Shown here: one piece after another, positions 1-8,919 of the stretch | Position numbering within the stretch: the stretch's first letter is position 1 | How the letters are laid out: the number at the start of each line of letters is the position of its first letter | NCBI GenBank assembly: GCA_003990745.1 | Contig: RBNI01001073.1 | Location: 1-24,552, forward strand | Source: Jimgerdemannia flammicorona | Lineage: Eukaryota; Mucoromycota; Endogonomycetes; Endogonales; Endogonaceae | DNA: 24,552 nt | Direction: 5' to 3' | The notes under the pieces: generated by a model | What the model saw: the letters and a program-made list of their open reading frames with translations, nothing else | What the model was told of the DNA's origin: nothing | Databases searched by the model: none | Translations under genes and position numbers: made by a program

Positions 1-1334
1 GCTCCAGCAACTTGCTGTTCAATGTTTCGATATCCCATCCTGATAACTTGCCTTCGGAGTTCTGGGTATAAGCCATTGAGGAAAGTAGTTGAGGCTAGGG
101 CCAGTTGGACTGCTGGTTGAAGGTTTGCCTTGATCATCTGAGCTTGAATCTGATGGTAGAAACTCTTGGGGGTTTCATTGGCAGCTTGGCTCATATAGGT
201 CAAAGCCTCCTGTGCTTCTTGTTGGCGCTCGAATCCATTGAACTGGGCACGGAGCCAGGCTTTGTGAATCATGTACCTTGCTACATGATTCCTATCAGGT
301 TGAAGGCCATCATTTAGTTCCTCTGTATGGATTCCTCCTCCGGCTTGCTTGGCTTGATTATACCTCTGTAGGGCTGGTCCTCTCAGGAGTGACTCCACAA
401 TTCTGAGTTTTCTTCCAGCATCCCATTGTTTGGCAGCTGCTTGAACTTCAATTTCTCCAAAGAATTCCTCGATATCTTCATTGTCTGCACCATGGAACTT
501 CTGAAGGTAGCTCATGTCTGGCTCGTCTTCACTATCTGAGTATTGTTCAGGGGTGGGGGATCTGGCAGATCCTCGGGGTGATGGGAAAGGTGGTGGTGCT
601 AGTACTTGATGATCTAGTGGTGCTGGCAGAGGGCGGTGTCTTGGTGAGGGTGAGAGTAATCTGGCTCTTCTAATTAATGCTGGGGTTGAAGTCCTGGGTA
701 GTGGTGGAGATCCTCTGATTGACTGGTGATAGTGGCGAGGAGTGAGTGACCAAGGTACTGAAGTTCGAGCAACTGATGGTGGGAGTGGACTGATATAACT
801 GATAGTGAGTTCATCTGCCCCTTACTGTTGTGAAGTAGTGAGGTCTTGTTCGTCTTGTTGTGAGTCAGTGTCGCTGTCTGGATAATAGTTGAATTCGTCC
901 CTTTGATGGTCTGATCCCCAATCGTCGTCTTGCTCTGGTTGATATGGATGGTAGTCCTCTTCTCCTTCTGATGTTTCAAAGTATACCCGGTCTAGTGGAG
1001 TGACTCGAGTAACAACAGTAGTTATGTAGTCACTTCTGTCTGAGTTCTTCCTATGGATAAGGGTCTGATACTCCTCGGGGATATCCTCTTCTTCTTCTTG
1101 GCCTAAGTCTTGGATCTGAAGGGGCGGTTCTGGTTGCCCTCTGAGTTGTCTCCTTTCCCTTGAAGTCAAACCGTAATCTGGGTCACTTCTTTCTTCTGAT
1201 TCGGTTTTCTGGCTACTGGTGTTGAGTAGGGTCCTGGCTACTGTTCTGACAAGGGTGTGGGCTTTCTTTTCTGCTGAGGAGGGCTGTTGCTGCCCTCGGT
1301 TTGGTTGCTGACTTGGTCCGGCTAAGTTCTCCAC
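1..1334 (-). pseudogene. gag: gag of element 1 (partial, one in-frame stop)
   Basis: This is the structural capsid polyprotein of an LTR retrotransposon and runs off the left edge. The open frame begins around 1364. The first plausible start is a GTG at 1332-1334 (VENLAGPSQQ...), and there is no in-frame ATG in the N-terminal 170 codons. That N-terminal part is hydrophilic and acidic (EEEEDIPEEYQ, YPDSDTDSQQDEQD). One TAA at 819-821 follows TTSQQ and fits CAA to TAA. Further on are capsid-like segments: SYLQKFHGADNEDIEEFFGE, then AAKQWDAGRKLRIVESLLRG, then TTFLNGLYPELRRQVIRMGY near the left edge. These match the Ty3/Gypsy gag layout (FxG...W...LxGxA...L). The same protein, more decayed, is in element 2 (10042-12805). 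Confidence 0.82.
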
Positions 1335-1383
1335 TGTAAATAGCTGGGTTCTTGAGCCAAATGGTCAAGTCTTTTGAAAACTT

Positions 1384-1400
1384 TCCCAGTTGAGCCCCCA
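1384..1400 (-). other. Primer-binding site, tRNA-Pro-like
   Basis: The minus strand reads TGGGGGCTCAACTGGGA, three bases after the LTR end. Its complement (the plus strand here) ends in CCA, has one discriminator C, then a 7-nt acceptor strand and a T-stem strand CCCAG, as expected for a tRNA 3' end. It closely resembles the known tRNA-Pro PBS used by murine leukaemia virus. The tRNA identity is an inference. Confidence 0.7.
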
Positions 1401-1889
1401 AAATGTGACGTTGGTTATGTATAATGAACTTCGACTGCACAGCTCAATGTGTGCCACTTGGTGAAGTGCGCGATGGATGTGAGTGCATTCGCGATGGTTA
1501 CGGGTCGATAGTCACATGATCGGCTCGTTCGATTCATACGATGGCTCAATTGTTTTGAAGATGAGATCGTTCGGTTGTTCAACGATGGTGGCTCAATTGT
1601 TTAGTAGATAAGGGCGGCGATTATGCTGGCTAAGTTTTCTGGCGGTGATTAACTTGATGGCAAACTTGAATTTATGCAGCGATGGTCTTGATGGTCTTGC
1701 TCTTTATGCGGTCAATTAAAGTGGTCCGTGGCGCAGTAGGTCGGGGAAAAAACGGAAGTTGGCGGCTCGCTCATCCGTCTTGACTTGTTAACTTGAAAGG
1801 TTCCTGGCGGTCGTTCAGGTCTTTGGCAGCGGGTCGGTCTTTGTATGCTTTGGCTGGGTAACTTGGGTTCCTTGGGTTTTCCGGGTCTT

Positions 1890-2005
1890 GAATCTCGAAT
1901 GGCGGTCTGAATGCATGGTCCGAATGGCGGTCCGAATGGCGGTCTGGTCTTGAATCCTTGACTGGGTCTCGGGTCTCGAATGGCGGTCTCGAATGGTGGT
2001 CTGGT
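1890..2005. repeat. Short degenerate repeats (gaatggcggtc) in R/U5
   Basis: The 11-mer gaatggcggtc recurs at irregular spacing, with variants such as gaatggtggtc, and is interleaved with ctggtcttgaatcct. Five or more copies fall in about 115 bp of the LTR between the promoter block and the LTR end. The segment is CpG-rich relative to the rest of the window. No protein is supported here. The surrounding non-coding R/U5 (1404-2187) holds nothing else I recognise. Confidence 0.7.
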
Positions 2006-2186
2006 CTTGAATCCTTTTTGTGACGGCAGTCTTGTAACATTTTCTTTCTTTCCGTGGCAAGAGAAAATTCTTTAACTCAAACCTTGAGCGATCGTTGCTC
2101 TAGTTATCTTGTTCTCAGAATTTATCTGGTCTCTTGGAGGCAGTGGTTTCTTTGTAATCCTTTTTACTTTTAAACATAAGCTGACT

Positions 2187-2226
2187 GAGGTTTATTCACT
2201 CTAAGAATATGGGTTATTTATACAAG
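2187..2226 (-). promoter_or_regulatory. LTR core promoter / poly-A signal block (LTR of element 1)
   Basis: On the minus strand a TATAAATAA box (plus 2214-2222) is followed after 17 nt by AATAAA (plus 2191-2196) in the context gagtgaataaacctcagt. The same arrangement occurs in the otherwise divergent LTR at 12143-12176 (cttgtataaatta, then gtgaataaaacctcagtc). Conservation between two families supports a functional core promoter and polyadenylation signal near the U3/R boundary. Confidence 0.65.
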
Positions 2227-2339
2227 TTTGCTAGCTATGGGGGAGGGGGCGTGACTAAGGCTAAGGTATACTATGTTGTGGCGAACTTATGCTATTGGTT
2301 TGCACGATGCGAGGTGCAGGCTATTGTTTACTACGGATT

Positions 2340-2577
2340 GAGTTGTAGGGGATAGCAATGCTGGATTCGGACCTGCTGACAAAATGCTGAAAACGGTGGT
2401 ACTGGGTAGCAACGCTGGATTCGGATGAGCTGACATGATACAATGATTATTGCCAGAAACAGTTGTGGAGGGTGGTAATGCTGAATTCAGACCTGCTGAC
2501 AAAAATGCTGAAAACAGTGGTACTGGGTAGTAATGCTGGATTCGGATGAGCTGACATGAGCTGGGTTCTCACAGCTG
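2340..2577. repeat. 119-bp tandem duplication in LTR U3
   Basis: Two imperfect copies lie head to tail at about 2340-2458 and 2459-2577. Both contain gacctgctgacaaaa-tgctgaaaac followed by tggtactgggtag and gctggattcggatgagctgacatga. Within each unit a shorter element (gctg[g/a]attc[g/a]ga..gctgaca) also occurs twice, so the repeat is nested. It lies 120-360 bp upstream of the LTR TATA box in the element's orientation, where enhancer repeats would be expected. Confidence 0.85.
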
Positions 2578-2589
2578 ATGGGCGGTACT

Positions 2590-3576
2590 CTAGAGGAAAT
2601 AGTACCCTTCGTCCATGGTGGGCAAATCTTGCTGGGTTGTGATTTCTTCTTCATCAAATCTCTCCTCAAAAGGGGGAAGTGCCGGCCAAGAAGTGAGGGG
2701 GTAGAAAAGTGGCCAGTCATCTTCAACAACATTCTCCAACCCTTGAACAGCTTGAATGCAGACAGAGGACTGGTAGACTCTCTGTTGCTCCTCTTCTTCT
2801 TCTGAAGGCTCATCAGTTTCAGTGTCAGAGGGGGTTTCTTCAGGGGCAGGGTCTTGGAGTTCTTGGGCCTCCTCTTCAAAGACAGGAACTTCTTGGGCTT
2901 CTTCTTGATTCGGTTCCCAAATGATGAGGTGTGAATTGTGGCTGACAGGGTGGTGGGTGGTTGGGGTAGCTCCAACAGGTGTCTCTATAGTGATGGGCAG
3001 TCCTTCAAATATCTCCATAAGACTCATTAGGTGACCTTGATGGTTGTCTCGGAGTGGGGTGGTGTGGAAACCTGGCTGAGTAGGTTCGGTTTGTTGGCTT
3101 CCTATGGCGATGCAGTTGCTGCCAATAGCATTGGCTACTTCAGATTCTATCCAGTCAGCATCTTCAGTTGAAAGGTGGGAGAGGCTGCCAGCTGTTACTC
3201 CTTGCAAGTGTGCTATAGCCCAGAGAATATGGCAGAAGATTTGATGGACACGGAGGGCTCTCTTGATTAGCCGGCTGGTGGTTAACATTTCGGCAATGAG
3301 GTCTTCCTGGTCACCTTCTTGAGTCTCATTGCAAAGGCGGTGCCCGATTTCATAGTCATGCCAGAGGGTCATTCGTTCGGTAGTGTCTTTGAGCTATTGT
3401 GTTATTATATAGCGGTAGTTGATGAAGTGTCCAAGGTCCTCAGTGTAGAAGTTCAGGTGTTCAGAAGTATCTGGGTGCCAGATGGCCTTCTTGATAGCTT
3501 CAAAGATCAGGGTCTTTGGGCCAGGCAAAGGGGTAGAGCAGCGGGAGGTCTGGTTGGATCGGCAAATAGGAGGCAT
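2590..3576 (-). pseudogene. U3-encoded ORF, unknown acidic protein, one in-frame TAG
   Basis: This frame of 328 codons runs from ATG (3574-3576) to TAG (2590-2592). A single internal TAG at 3394-3396, after residue 60, lies in a ...TQ*LKDT... context and is explained by CAG to TAG (CpA to TpA). An internal ATG at 3370-3372 could start a 260-aa protein beyond that stop. Residues about 60-150 look helical and mixed, with a hydrophobic stretch (IFCHILWAIAHLQG). Residues about 215-260 are strongly acidic (runs of E with D, T and P), and the protein ends MDEGYYFL. I see no integrase, chromodomain, RT, zinc finger or signal peptide, and I do not recognise the family. A TATA-like box lies 57 bp upstream of the ATG. 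The whole frame lies inside the U3 of the LTR, so an intact element would carry two copies. It could be a captured host gene or an element-specific accessory gene. Confidence 0.6.
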
Positions 3577-3632
3577 TGTGTAGTGGGTACTTGGTTCTTT
3601 TGGTGCTGATCCCTGAGGCGGAGTATGGTTCC

Positions 3633-3640
3633 TTAAATAA
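3633..3640 (-). promoter_or_regulatory. TATA-like box upstream of the U3 ORF
   Basis: The minus strand reads TTATTTAAGG here, 57 bp before the ATG at 3576. The ATG has an A-rich leader ending ACACA. The spacing suits a separate promoter for the U3 ORF, distinct from the main LTR promoter near 2220. This is a motif match only. Confidence 0.35.
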
Positions 3641-3929
3641 CGGGGTCTTCATTTTGGCTCGGATCATCTTGTCTTCTTTTGGGATGATCACCTAATGAGT
3701 CAGGCTGTCTATTTGATTGTCACGCCATTATGTCATCTGATCTTAGCAGTCACCGGTACTCCGTTGTCAATTGCTTACGTCACACTACAGATAGATATAT
3801 ATTAAGGCTTCTTTGTTGATATGGTTGAAAGAGGATATCTTCTCTTACTCAGATAGGGTGATAGATATAATTGGAACTAAGCTACTATTACTAAGTGGAC
3901 TTCAATAGGTAGTAGTTGAGGAGTTTTAT

Positions 3930-4230
3930 TAGTACTTTCAAAATCTCCTTGTTCTCTCTTAGTACTGTTCAGTTGATTTACTTCTGAAATAGTAAGCTGT
4001 GATATATTAATAAATAAAATTTGACAGCTAGCTTCCAAGGGGTTGAAGGTTCAGTGATTCCTACTATAGTTATAAATAATGACCTTCAGAGGACCTTGAT
4101 AATTCTGATCAATGATTCCTCCTTTTATTATAATTTCTTTAGCTATCAGAGATAATCTTGATATCAGTTATTTATAATGTTCAAGTGGTATAGTAAGTGT
4201 AATTTGAAGGTCAACAGTTCTAGTAGTCCT
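3930..4230 (-). pseudogene. dUTPase domain of element 2 Pol (decayed)
   Basis: dUTPases hydrolyse dUTP to dUMP and limit uracil incorporation during reverse transcription. The minus-strand translation preserves the trimeric dUTPase motifs in order and spacing. There is LEHYK*LISRLSLIAKE (motif 2, normally G-H-Y-G-x-I-x-R-S-S-L-A-x-K-G), then KGGIIDQNYQGPLKVIIYN (motif 3, about 4125-4070; usual G-[VI]-I-D-x-D-Y-x-G). ILFINISQ (motif 4 region, about 4020) follows, and REQGDFEST (motif 5, 3957-3931; usual R-G-x-x-G-F-G-S-T). Most departures are Gly to Glu/Asp or Gln to stop, as expected from C-to-T mutation on either strand. Motif 1 (AGxDL) is not clearly seen. It sits downstream of the protease and probably precedes RT, an order unlike betaretroviruses or lentiviruses. 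Confidence 0.82.
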
Positions 4231-5540
4231 AGAATAGAGTATTGTCTAATAGAGAAGACAGAGATCATATCTTACTGATTCTTCTATTTATATAAGAGAA
4301 GGTTATATCTAAGGTAATAGTAGTTTGACTTAGATAATTAGCTAGATCTTAAGAAATGATACCTCAGTAGTTGATACTATAGAAGAGAATTCCATATATT
4401 CTGACTTAAAGAATGACCAATATACTCCAGTCTTTGGGTTTCTTGTATAGTTGAATCTAGTTTTTCTAAGTAGATTTAAGGCTTCCATAAAGATAAAAGT
4501 AAGATTGACTTCTTGTTCATCTTGATGTAGCCAGCAATATTAATAAATGATAATAAGAATTTCTAATAGTAGATCTCAGATAGAGGTCTTATTCTTTGTC
4601 CTACAGTCTCCTTTATAGTTGATCTCTTTACATTTCTAACAGATATAGCAGATTTGAGGTTCTTGCAAAATGGGATCCTTCTCTTAACTTGGCTCTTATA
4701 AGCATCTTCACTGAGGTGGACACTTTGATATTCATACTAGTAACAGATAAAGGTCTTTTCACAATCACAGTATCTTTACTTGACAAATTTTACATTCCAC
4801 AGTTTGATTTCCTTACTTGTTGGGTACCTTTTTCAATATTTGTTATAGGTAGATAGAGTGATCTGGAGGACTTGAGTGATGATATAGATACTGTTGTTAT
4901 TGTCTTCAATTGTGAGGGTCTCTAAAGATTGATGAGAAAGGATCTTCTATTCTTTCTTATAGGTCTTTTTGAAAGCCTTTAGGGTCAGAGATTGTGTTTG
5001 TCTGAGGACTGGGGCTTGTTTTAACTCATTCTTGTCTTTGATTACTAGTATTGGGACCTTTTTGAGATCAAGTATTTGACAGTTGCTATAATCATCTCTT
5101 GGTGAGTAAAAATGGTTATAGTGTTCACATATATTTAGACAGAAGGCTCATATAATTTGATTTTCTTTCAGAGGTAGGGGTGGTTGTATAAATGGTCCTA
5201 TAAATTTGAGTTCTGCTTCTTCATTGATAGCTCAATCAATGCTTTCTTCCAGGCTTTCACTCTTAATAACTTTAACAAAAAGGTCTTCTTGACTACTTTC
5301 AGAATCTCTAGAGGCATCAAAATTACTTCTTAGTTCTTGCAGAAAATTTGCTTAACTTTCATTCTCAGTAGTAGTAGATATATCTCTATATCCTTGCCAT
5401 TCTATCTCAGAGACCTGACTTGCTCTCCTTGATCCTTTTGACTCAATTAGTACCTTGTGCTTTTATCTATAGAAGATGAAAACCAGGAGTTATTTCTTGA
5501 TTTCTACATTAGCTCTAACTCAGTGTAACCAGTTAGTTTC
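4231..5540 (-). pseudogene. Element 2 Pol linker between protease and dUTPase, with Cys pairs
   Basis: This 1.3-kb stretch keeps long minus-strand runs of plausible protein, broken by TAG, TAA and TGA, including SESSQEDLFVKVIKSESLEE and KKVPILVIKDKNELKQAPVL. In the 4800-4590 part two competing frames show Cys-rich segments, one with DCEKTFICY and one with QICYIC*KCKEINYKGDC. This could be a zinc-binding segment broken by a frameshift. The last part (about 4530-4400) reads TFIFMEALNLLRKTRFNYTR. I see no RT YxDD motif, RNase H or integrase HHCC/DDE motif, and the space is too short for them. Confidence 0.5.
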
Positions 5541-5544
5541 CAAA

Positions 5545-5790
5545 TCTAAAATCAGATCATAGGAAGTTACTAGGGTTATAACAGCTTGAGGTACATTGAG
5601 GCAGACTTTTTCAACTTGAATAGATATATCTCTGACTAGTCTAAGGGGAGTGAATGTTGATCCATCTGCCATAATAACTCTTACTTTGGTTTCTTCATCA
5701 ATTTTCCATCTAATTCTTTTTAGTATTTACTGGGTAATGATACAAACTGCTGCTCTAGTATCAACATGGATTCTGATATTTTCACTATAT
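5545..5790 (-). pseudogene. Retropepsin-like aspartic protease of element 2 (PR, decayed)
   Basis: Aspartic proteases of LTR retrotransposons cleave Gag-Pol as homodimers. The minus-strand translation gives IRIHVDTRAAVCIIT, where the active site D-T-G-A has become D-T-R-A (Asp codon 5760-5762, Arg codon AGA 5754-5756, from GGA). A retropepsin body follows (KVRVIMADGSTFTPL, then VCLNVPQAVITLVTSYDLIL), ending in DLETNWLH, the counterpart of the usual LG.DWL end. One internal TAA follows CIITQ. The reading frame is continuous upstream (RISIQELYTLEPSTIYIVHE) to the LINE A insertion site at 5902, so PR was part of the same polyprotein as gag or followed it closely. Confidence 0.85.
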
Positions 5791-5888
5791 ACTTTTCTAT
5801 TAGCTAGCCTTGTGGATTAATGTTCTTAGTACTGATATTCATGAACTATATAAATAGTACTAGGCTCTAGTGTATATAGTTCTTGAAT

Positions 5889-5902
5889 AGAGATTCTCTT
5901 AG
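5889..5902. repeat. LINE A target-site duplication, left copy
   Basis: agagattctcttag is identical to 8981-8994, which directly follows the poly-A tail. The core agagattctct is a near-palindrome. Confidence 0.93.
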
Positions 5903-8628
5903 GAGGGGAGTAGGGACAGGTCAGGACATTGGTACCTCAACTCCTCTCTGCTAGTGGAGGGTGAGCTGTGGGATAGATGGGCTGTGGATATTCAGTGGAA
6001 GATTGGTAGTTGGATTGATGAGGACCTCTCTATAGATGCTCATTGGGGGTGATTGAAGGAGAAGGTGAGGGTTTACTAGAAGAAGGCTGATCAGGCTACA
6101 GGAAGCCAGAGAAGGAAGAGGGTGCAGTGGGCCTCCAGCAGACTCACTCAACTGCAGAGTACCTGGGCCAAGTTGCTGAGTTTGGAGGAGGTTGATAATT
6201 GGAGGTTGACATGTGTCAAATTGGAGATAGTGGAGCTGTAAACTATTTTATGGGAAGAGAAGGAGATACATGTGAAGGAGATAGTTGCTTAGTTGTAGTG
6301 ACAGGGATGGAGGAGGGAGAGAGGCTCTCTAGATACCTTTCTAGGCTGCTTCAGACCAGACAGGCAAAGTAGAGGTGGGATAGTATGGTTGATTTGGAGG
6401 GTGTGCTTATTTATAGTATACAGTAGATCCTTAGCTCTCTTAAGGAAAGATGGGGTGATTTATAGAGTAAGAAGAATGGAGGTGCCAATGCTATGGACAT
6501 TGAGCTTACTCTGAAGAACTAGAACCTGCCTCTAGTAGATGATATTGAGCAGCTGTCTTAGCCAGTTCAGGAGGGGGAGATTCAGTGGGTCATCTCCACT
6601 ACAAAGTCTAGCATAGCTCTCAGTGAGGATGGGCTCCCTTGGGATTTCTGGAAGTGAATAGTGGGAATCCCTGGTATACTTGGTGAAATGGTGGTATTGT
6701 GTGATCATATTCTCTTGATAGAGAGATAGGTTGGCAAGCAGGATCTTGGCTTAGTGATCTTACTCTATAAGAACAAGAGTGATAAAGAAGATTAGAAGAA
6801 CTGGTAGCTGATCATACTCCTGGATATGGATAGGAAGTTGGTTACTAAGGTGATCATGACATAACTACAGTATATGGCCCAACAGGTGCTAGGTGAAGAG
6901 CAGTGTGGCTTTGTTGGGGGCCAACTCATTCATGATGGTACTGTATGAGTGCATGGTGTCATTGAGGGGACAAGGACAAGCAGACTGGATGAGAGACTAG
7001 TCTTTTTGGATCAGGAAAAAGCCTATGATTGGGTGAGGTGTGTCTGACTGGGTAGAGTATTGGACAGAATTGGAGTCCTATGACAATTCCAGATTTCAAT
7101 AGTCAGCCTACTGGAAAGTAGTAAGGTGGTAATCTTGTACAACAGATATAGGGGAGTGATCTTCACTCTAGGAAGAGGAGTTCCTCAAGGGGATCTACTA
7201 TCACCTATCCTTTATGCTCTCTCTTTGGAACCTCTTATCAATAGGATACAGCAGAGGGTGGTAGAGTTATCAGTGTTCAGAGTTATTTGAAAGGTAGAAG
7301 CCTTTGCAGATGATATGGTGGTGGGACTTGGCTCTATAGCAGATGTGGAGACATTGAAGGAGATGGTGAAGTAGTATGAGGTATGTTCTGGGGTATGGTT
7401 GAATTGGCATAAGTATGAGATGATAGTACTGAGAAATAGGGTAGTGGGGGGGGATATTATTAGAACAATTGTCCTGGCAGGCAAGGCTGTACAGTATCTT
7501 AGAGTATATCTGTCTATATATGGGTCTGTTCTAACTAGAGCATAGTGAGAGAGCAAGGTCTCAAGTTGGGGTGAGGCACTTTGGGGCTAGGGAGGGCACC
7601 ACATCTCCCTGGCTAGCAGAGTGTCTATTCTGAATGTCTACTGGCTGCTGAAGATATGGTACTTAGTCTACTATCTGGATTTTTCCCCTGGGTGGTGTGG
7701 TAGCTATTGAAGATGACTAAGAATTGGATCTGAGTAAGATATCAAATTTAGATTGGCTAGAGTATCCTGACACTTCCAGTAAATCAAGAGAGTCTTGATC
7801 TAGTGGATTTCCCAAAGAAGCTTCATTATTTGAGGGCCTGGTGGTTGAGGAGAGCTGTAGAACTATGAGGGGGTGGCTGGGTCTCTTTGATGCAGAAGGT
7901 GTGGGAGATGAGAGTTTCCCTGAGGGGCTCTACAGGGGATCTTCTGGCATTGGTAGGCCTATAGAGCAGTGGGAGATTGTGCTTCAGAGAATTCTGATGG
8001 GGGATTGCTGTGGAGATATATTACATTGAACTATAGTGGCAAGGCAATAGAGATGCTTTGGGGGCTGGTAATGTAGCATTGAGATAGACTCCTGCTTGGG
8101 GGCTCTCCTCTTATTGAATTTGACATTGGGAATAGGGTTGAGTGTCAGTGGGAGATGGGGCTAGTTGTGTGGCCAGTGGGTTGGCAGGGTGTTGGCATAG
8201 GTAAGGAGTAGGACTGGGCTGGAGTTTGGTCCTAAAGTACTATAGTCAAGTGGTGGCTTCCCCCTAAGTTCTGAGTAGTATAGTGGTATATGTTAATGAG
8301 GAATATCATGCTGAACTTCCACTCTGGACATTTGGTTGAGAGTGGGGAATTTGAGTGTAAGGTTTGCCTTAATGTGGAGCAGGAAGGGGTTTTTGTACAG
8401 ATGCTGGAACATTGGCTGGGGGAGTGTGAGGTGCTTGGAGATTTTTGGATTGCTATAAGAGAGCATCTGGGGGTTCAGAGGAGGGGAGATATGGTGGGGG
8501 GTCATTGGAAGGACTTGAAGGCACAGCTTGTAGGAGGAGTGGGGAATGAGTGGCTTATATGTAGCTGGACCTTGATAATTTGAGTAGAGCTGGCTGGATA
8601 TTGGCTCTTTGTATTTGAGGAAAGATAG
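5903..8628 (+). pseudogene. LINE A ORF2 remnant (end of endonuclease, RT, C-terminal domain)
   Basis: Only the 3' part of ORF2 is present. RT motifs remain legible: LLYKNK followed by NW near 6760-6810, FLDQEKAYDWV near 7005-7035 and VPQGDLLSPILYALSLEPL near 7180-7235. FADDMVVGLGS, with the catalytic Asp pair, lies near 7300-7335. The C-terminal CKVC...EHWLGEC motif (CX2CX14HX4C) is intact near 8360-8430, inside an open stretch from about 8290. Many TGG and CAG codons are now TAG (for example EMVK*YE where LINE C has ETVEWYE). The expected terminal stop is TAG 8626-8628. It is not functional. Confidence 0.85.
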
Positions 8629-8919
8629 TAGTTAAGCCTTACTGAGAGATTGTCAAGATGGAATGGATTGATGGAAGATCTCTTGACAGGCTGGTGGGTG
8701 GGCTGGGGGCCTCAGGGTGGCTACTATTACTGGCTTATTGATAGGGTCTGCCAGTAGAGTGGGGGTCAGATGGAGGTGATTACAGGCCAAGTAGTATTCA
8801 AATAAGTGGGGGTTAGAGGAAATCTCTCCTAGGAGGATTGGGTAGTAGGCAGAGTTGGATAGTATATAATGTTGTATTTCACTACATAGATTACTTAGTA
8901 ATAAAGAAGTCCAAGTAAC

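Larger units (their letters stand above)
1..3784 (-). mobile_element. Element 1: young Ty3/Gypsy-like LTR retrotransposon, 5' part
   Basis: Read on the minus strand, this is a 5' LTR (3784 to 1404), a primer-binding site, a short leader and a gag frame that runs off the left edge. It retains many CpG dinucleotides (for example around 1900-2000) and has few in-frame stops, unlike the AT-rich DNA that starts at 3785. It therefore appears to be the younger insertion, placed in the older element 2. The expected target duplication cannot be checked because the 3' LTR is outside the window. The first bases of the right flank are ctaca (3785-3789). The Ty3/Gypsy assignment rests on the gag pattern and on the related element 2; no RT is visible in this copy. 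Confidence 0.8.
1404..3784 (-). repeat. Long terminal repeat (2381 bp) of element 1
   Basis: On the minus strand the LTR begins TGTGACGT (plus 3777-3784) and ends ACGTCACA (plus 1404-1411), a perfect 8-bp inverted terminus in the usual TG...CA form. Just inside the element, three bases away, is a 17-nt primer-binding site. A TATA box and an AATAAA block near 2190-2222 put most of the LTR, about 1.6 kb, in U3 and about 0.8 kb in R/U5. The U3 contains a 328-codon reading frame (3576-2590) and a 119-bp tandem duplication. Both ends are well supported by the inverted repeats. Only one LTR is in the window, so LTR-to-LTR identity cannot be measured. Confidence 0.82.

Noticed and set aside
105..317. 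Plus-strand 70-codon ORF at the left edge
   Set aside because: It is antisense to the well-supported gag capsid region.
1384..1400. A tRNA gene fragment ending in CCA
   Set aside because: The position three bases from an LTR end and the orientation identify a primer-binding site. No cloverleaf can be built.
1771..2060. Arg/Asp/His-rich minus-strand frames (RPDRHSDRHSDH)
   Set aside because: These are translations of the short gaatggcggtc repeats in R/U5, in two overlapping frames, with no support as a protein.
2340..2577. CRISPR-like repeats
   Set aside because: There are only two long units with degenerate sub-repeats, in a eukaryotic LTR, with no spacer pattern.
2590..3576. The U3 ORF as an integrase C-terminus or chromodomain
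   Set aside because: No HHCC, DDE, GPY/F or chromodomain signature is visible, and it lies inside the LTR rather than at the end of Pol.
2590..5790. A non-autonomous element with gag-protease-dUTPase-ORF and no RT or integrase
   Set aside because: The U3 ORF belongs to the LTR of element 1, whose boundary at 3784 cuts element 2. The RT and integrase of element 2 may simply lie left of the window.
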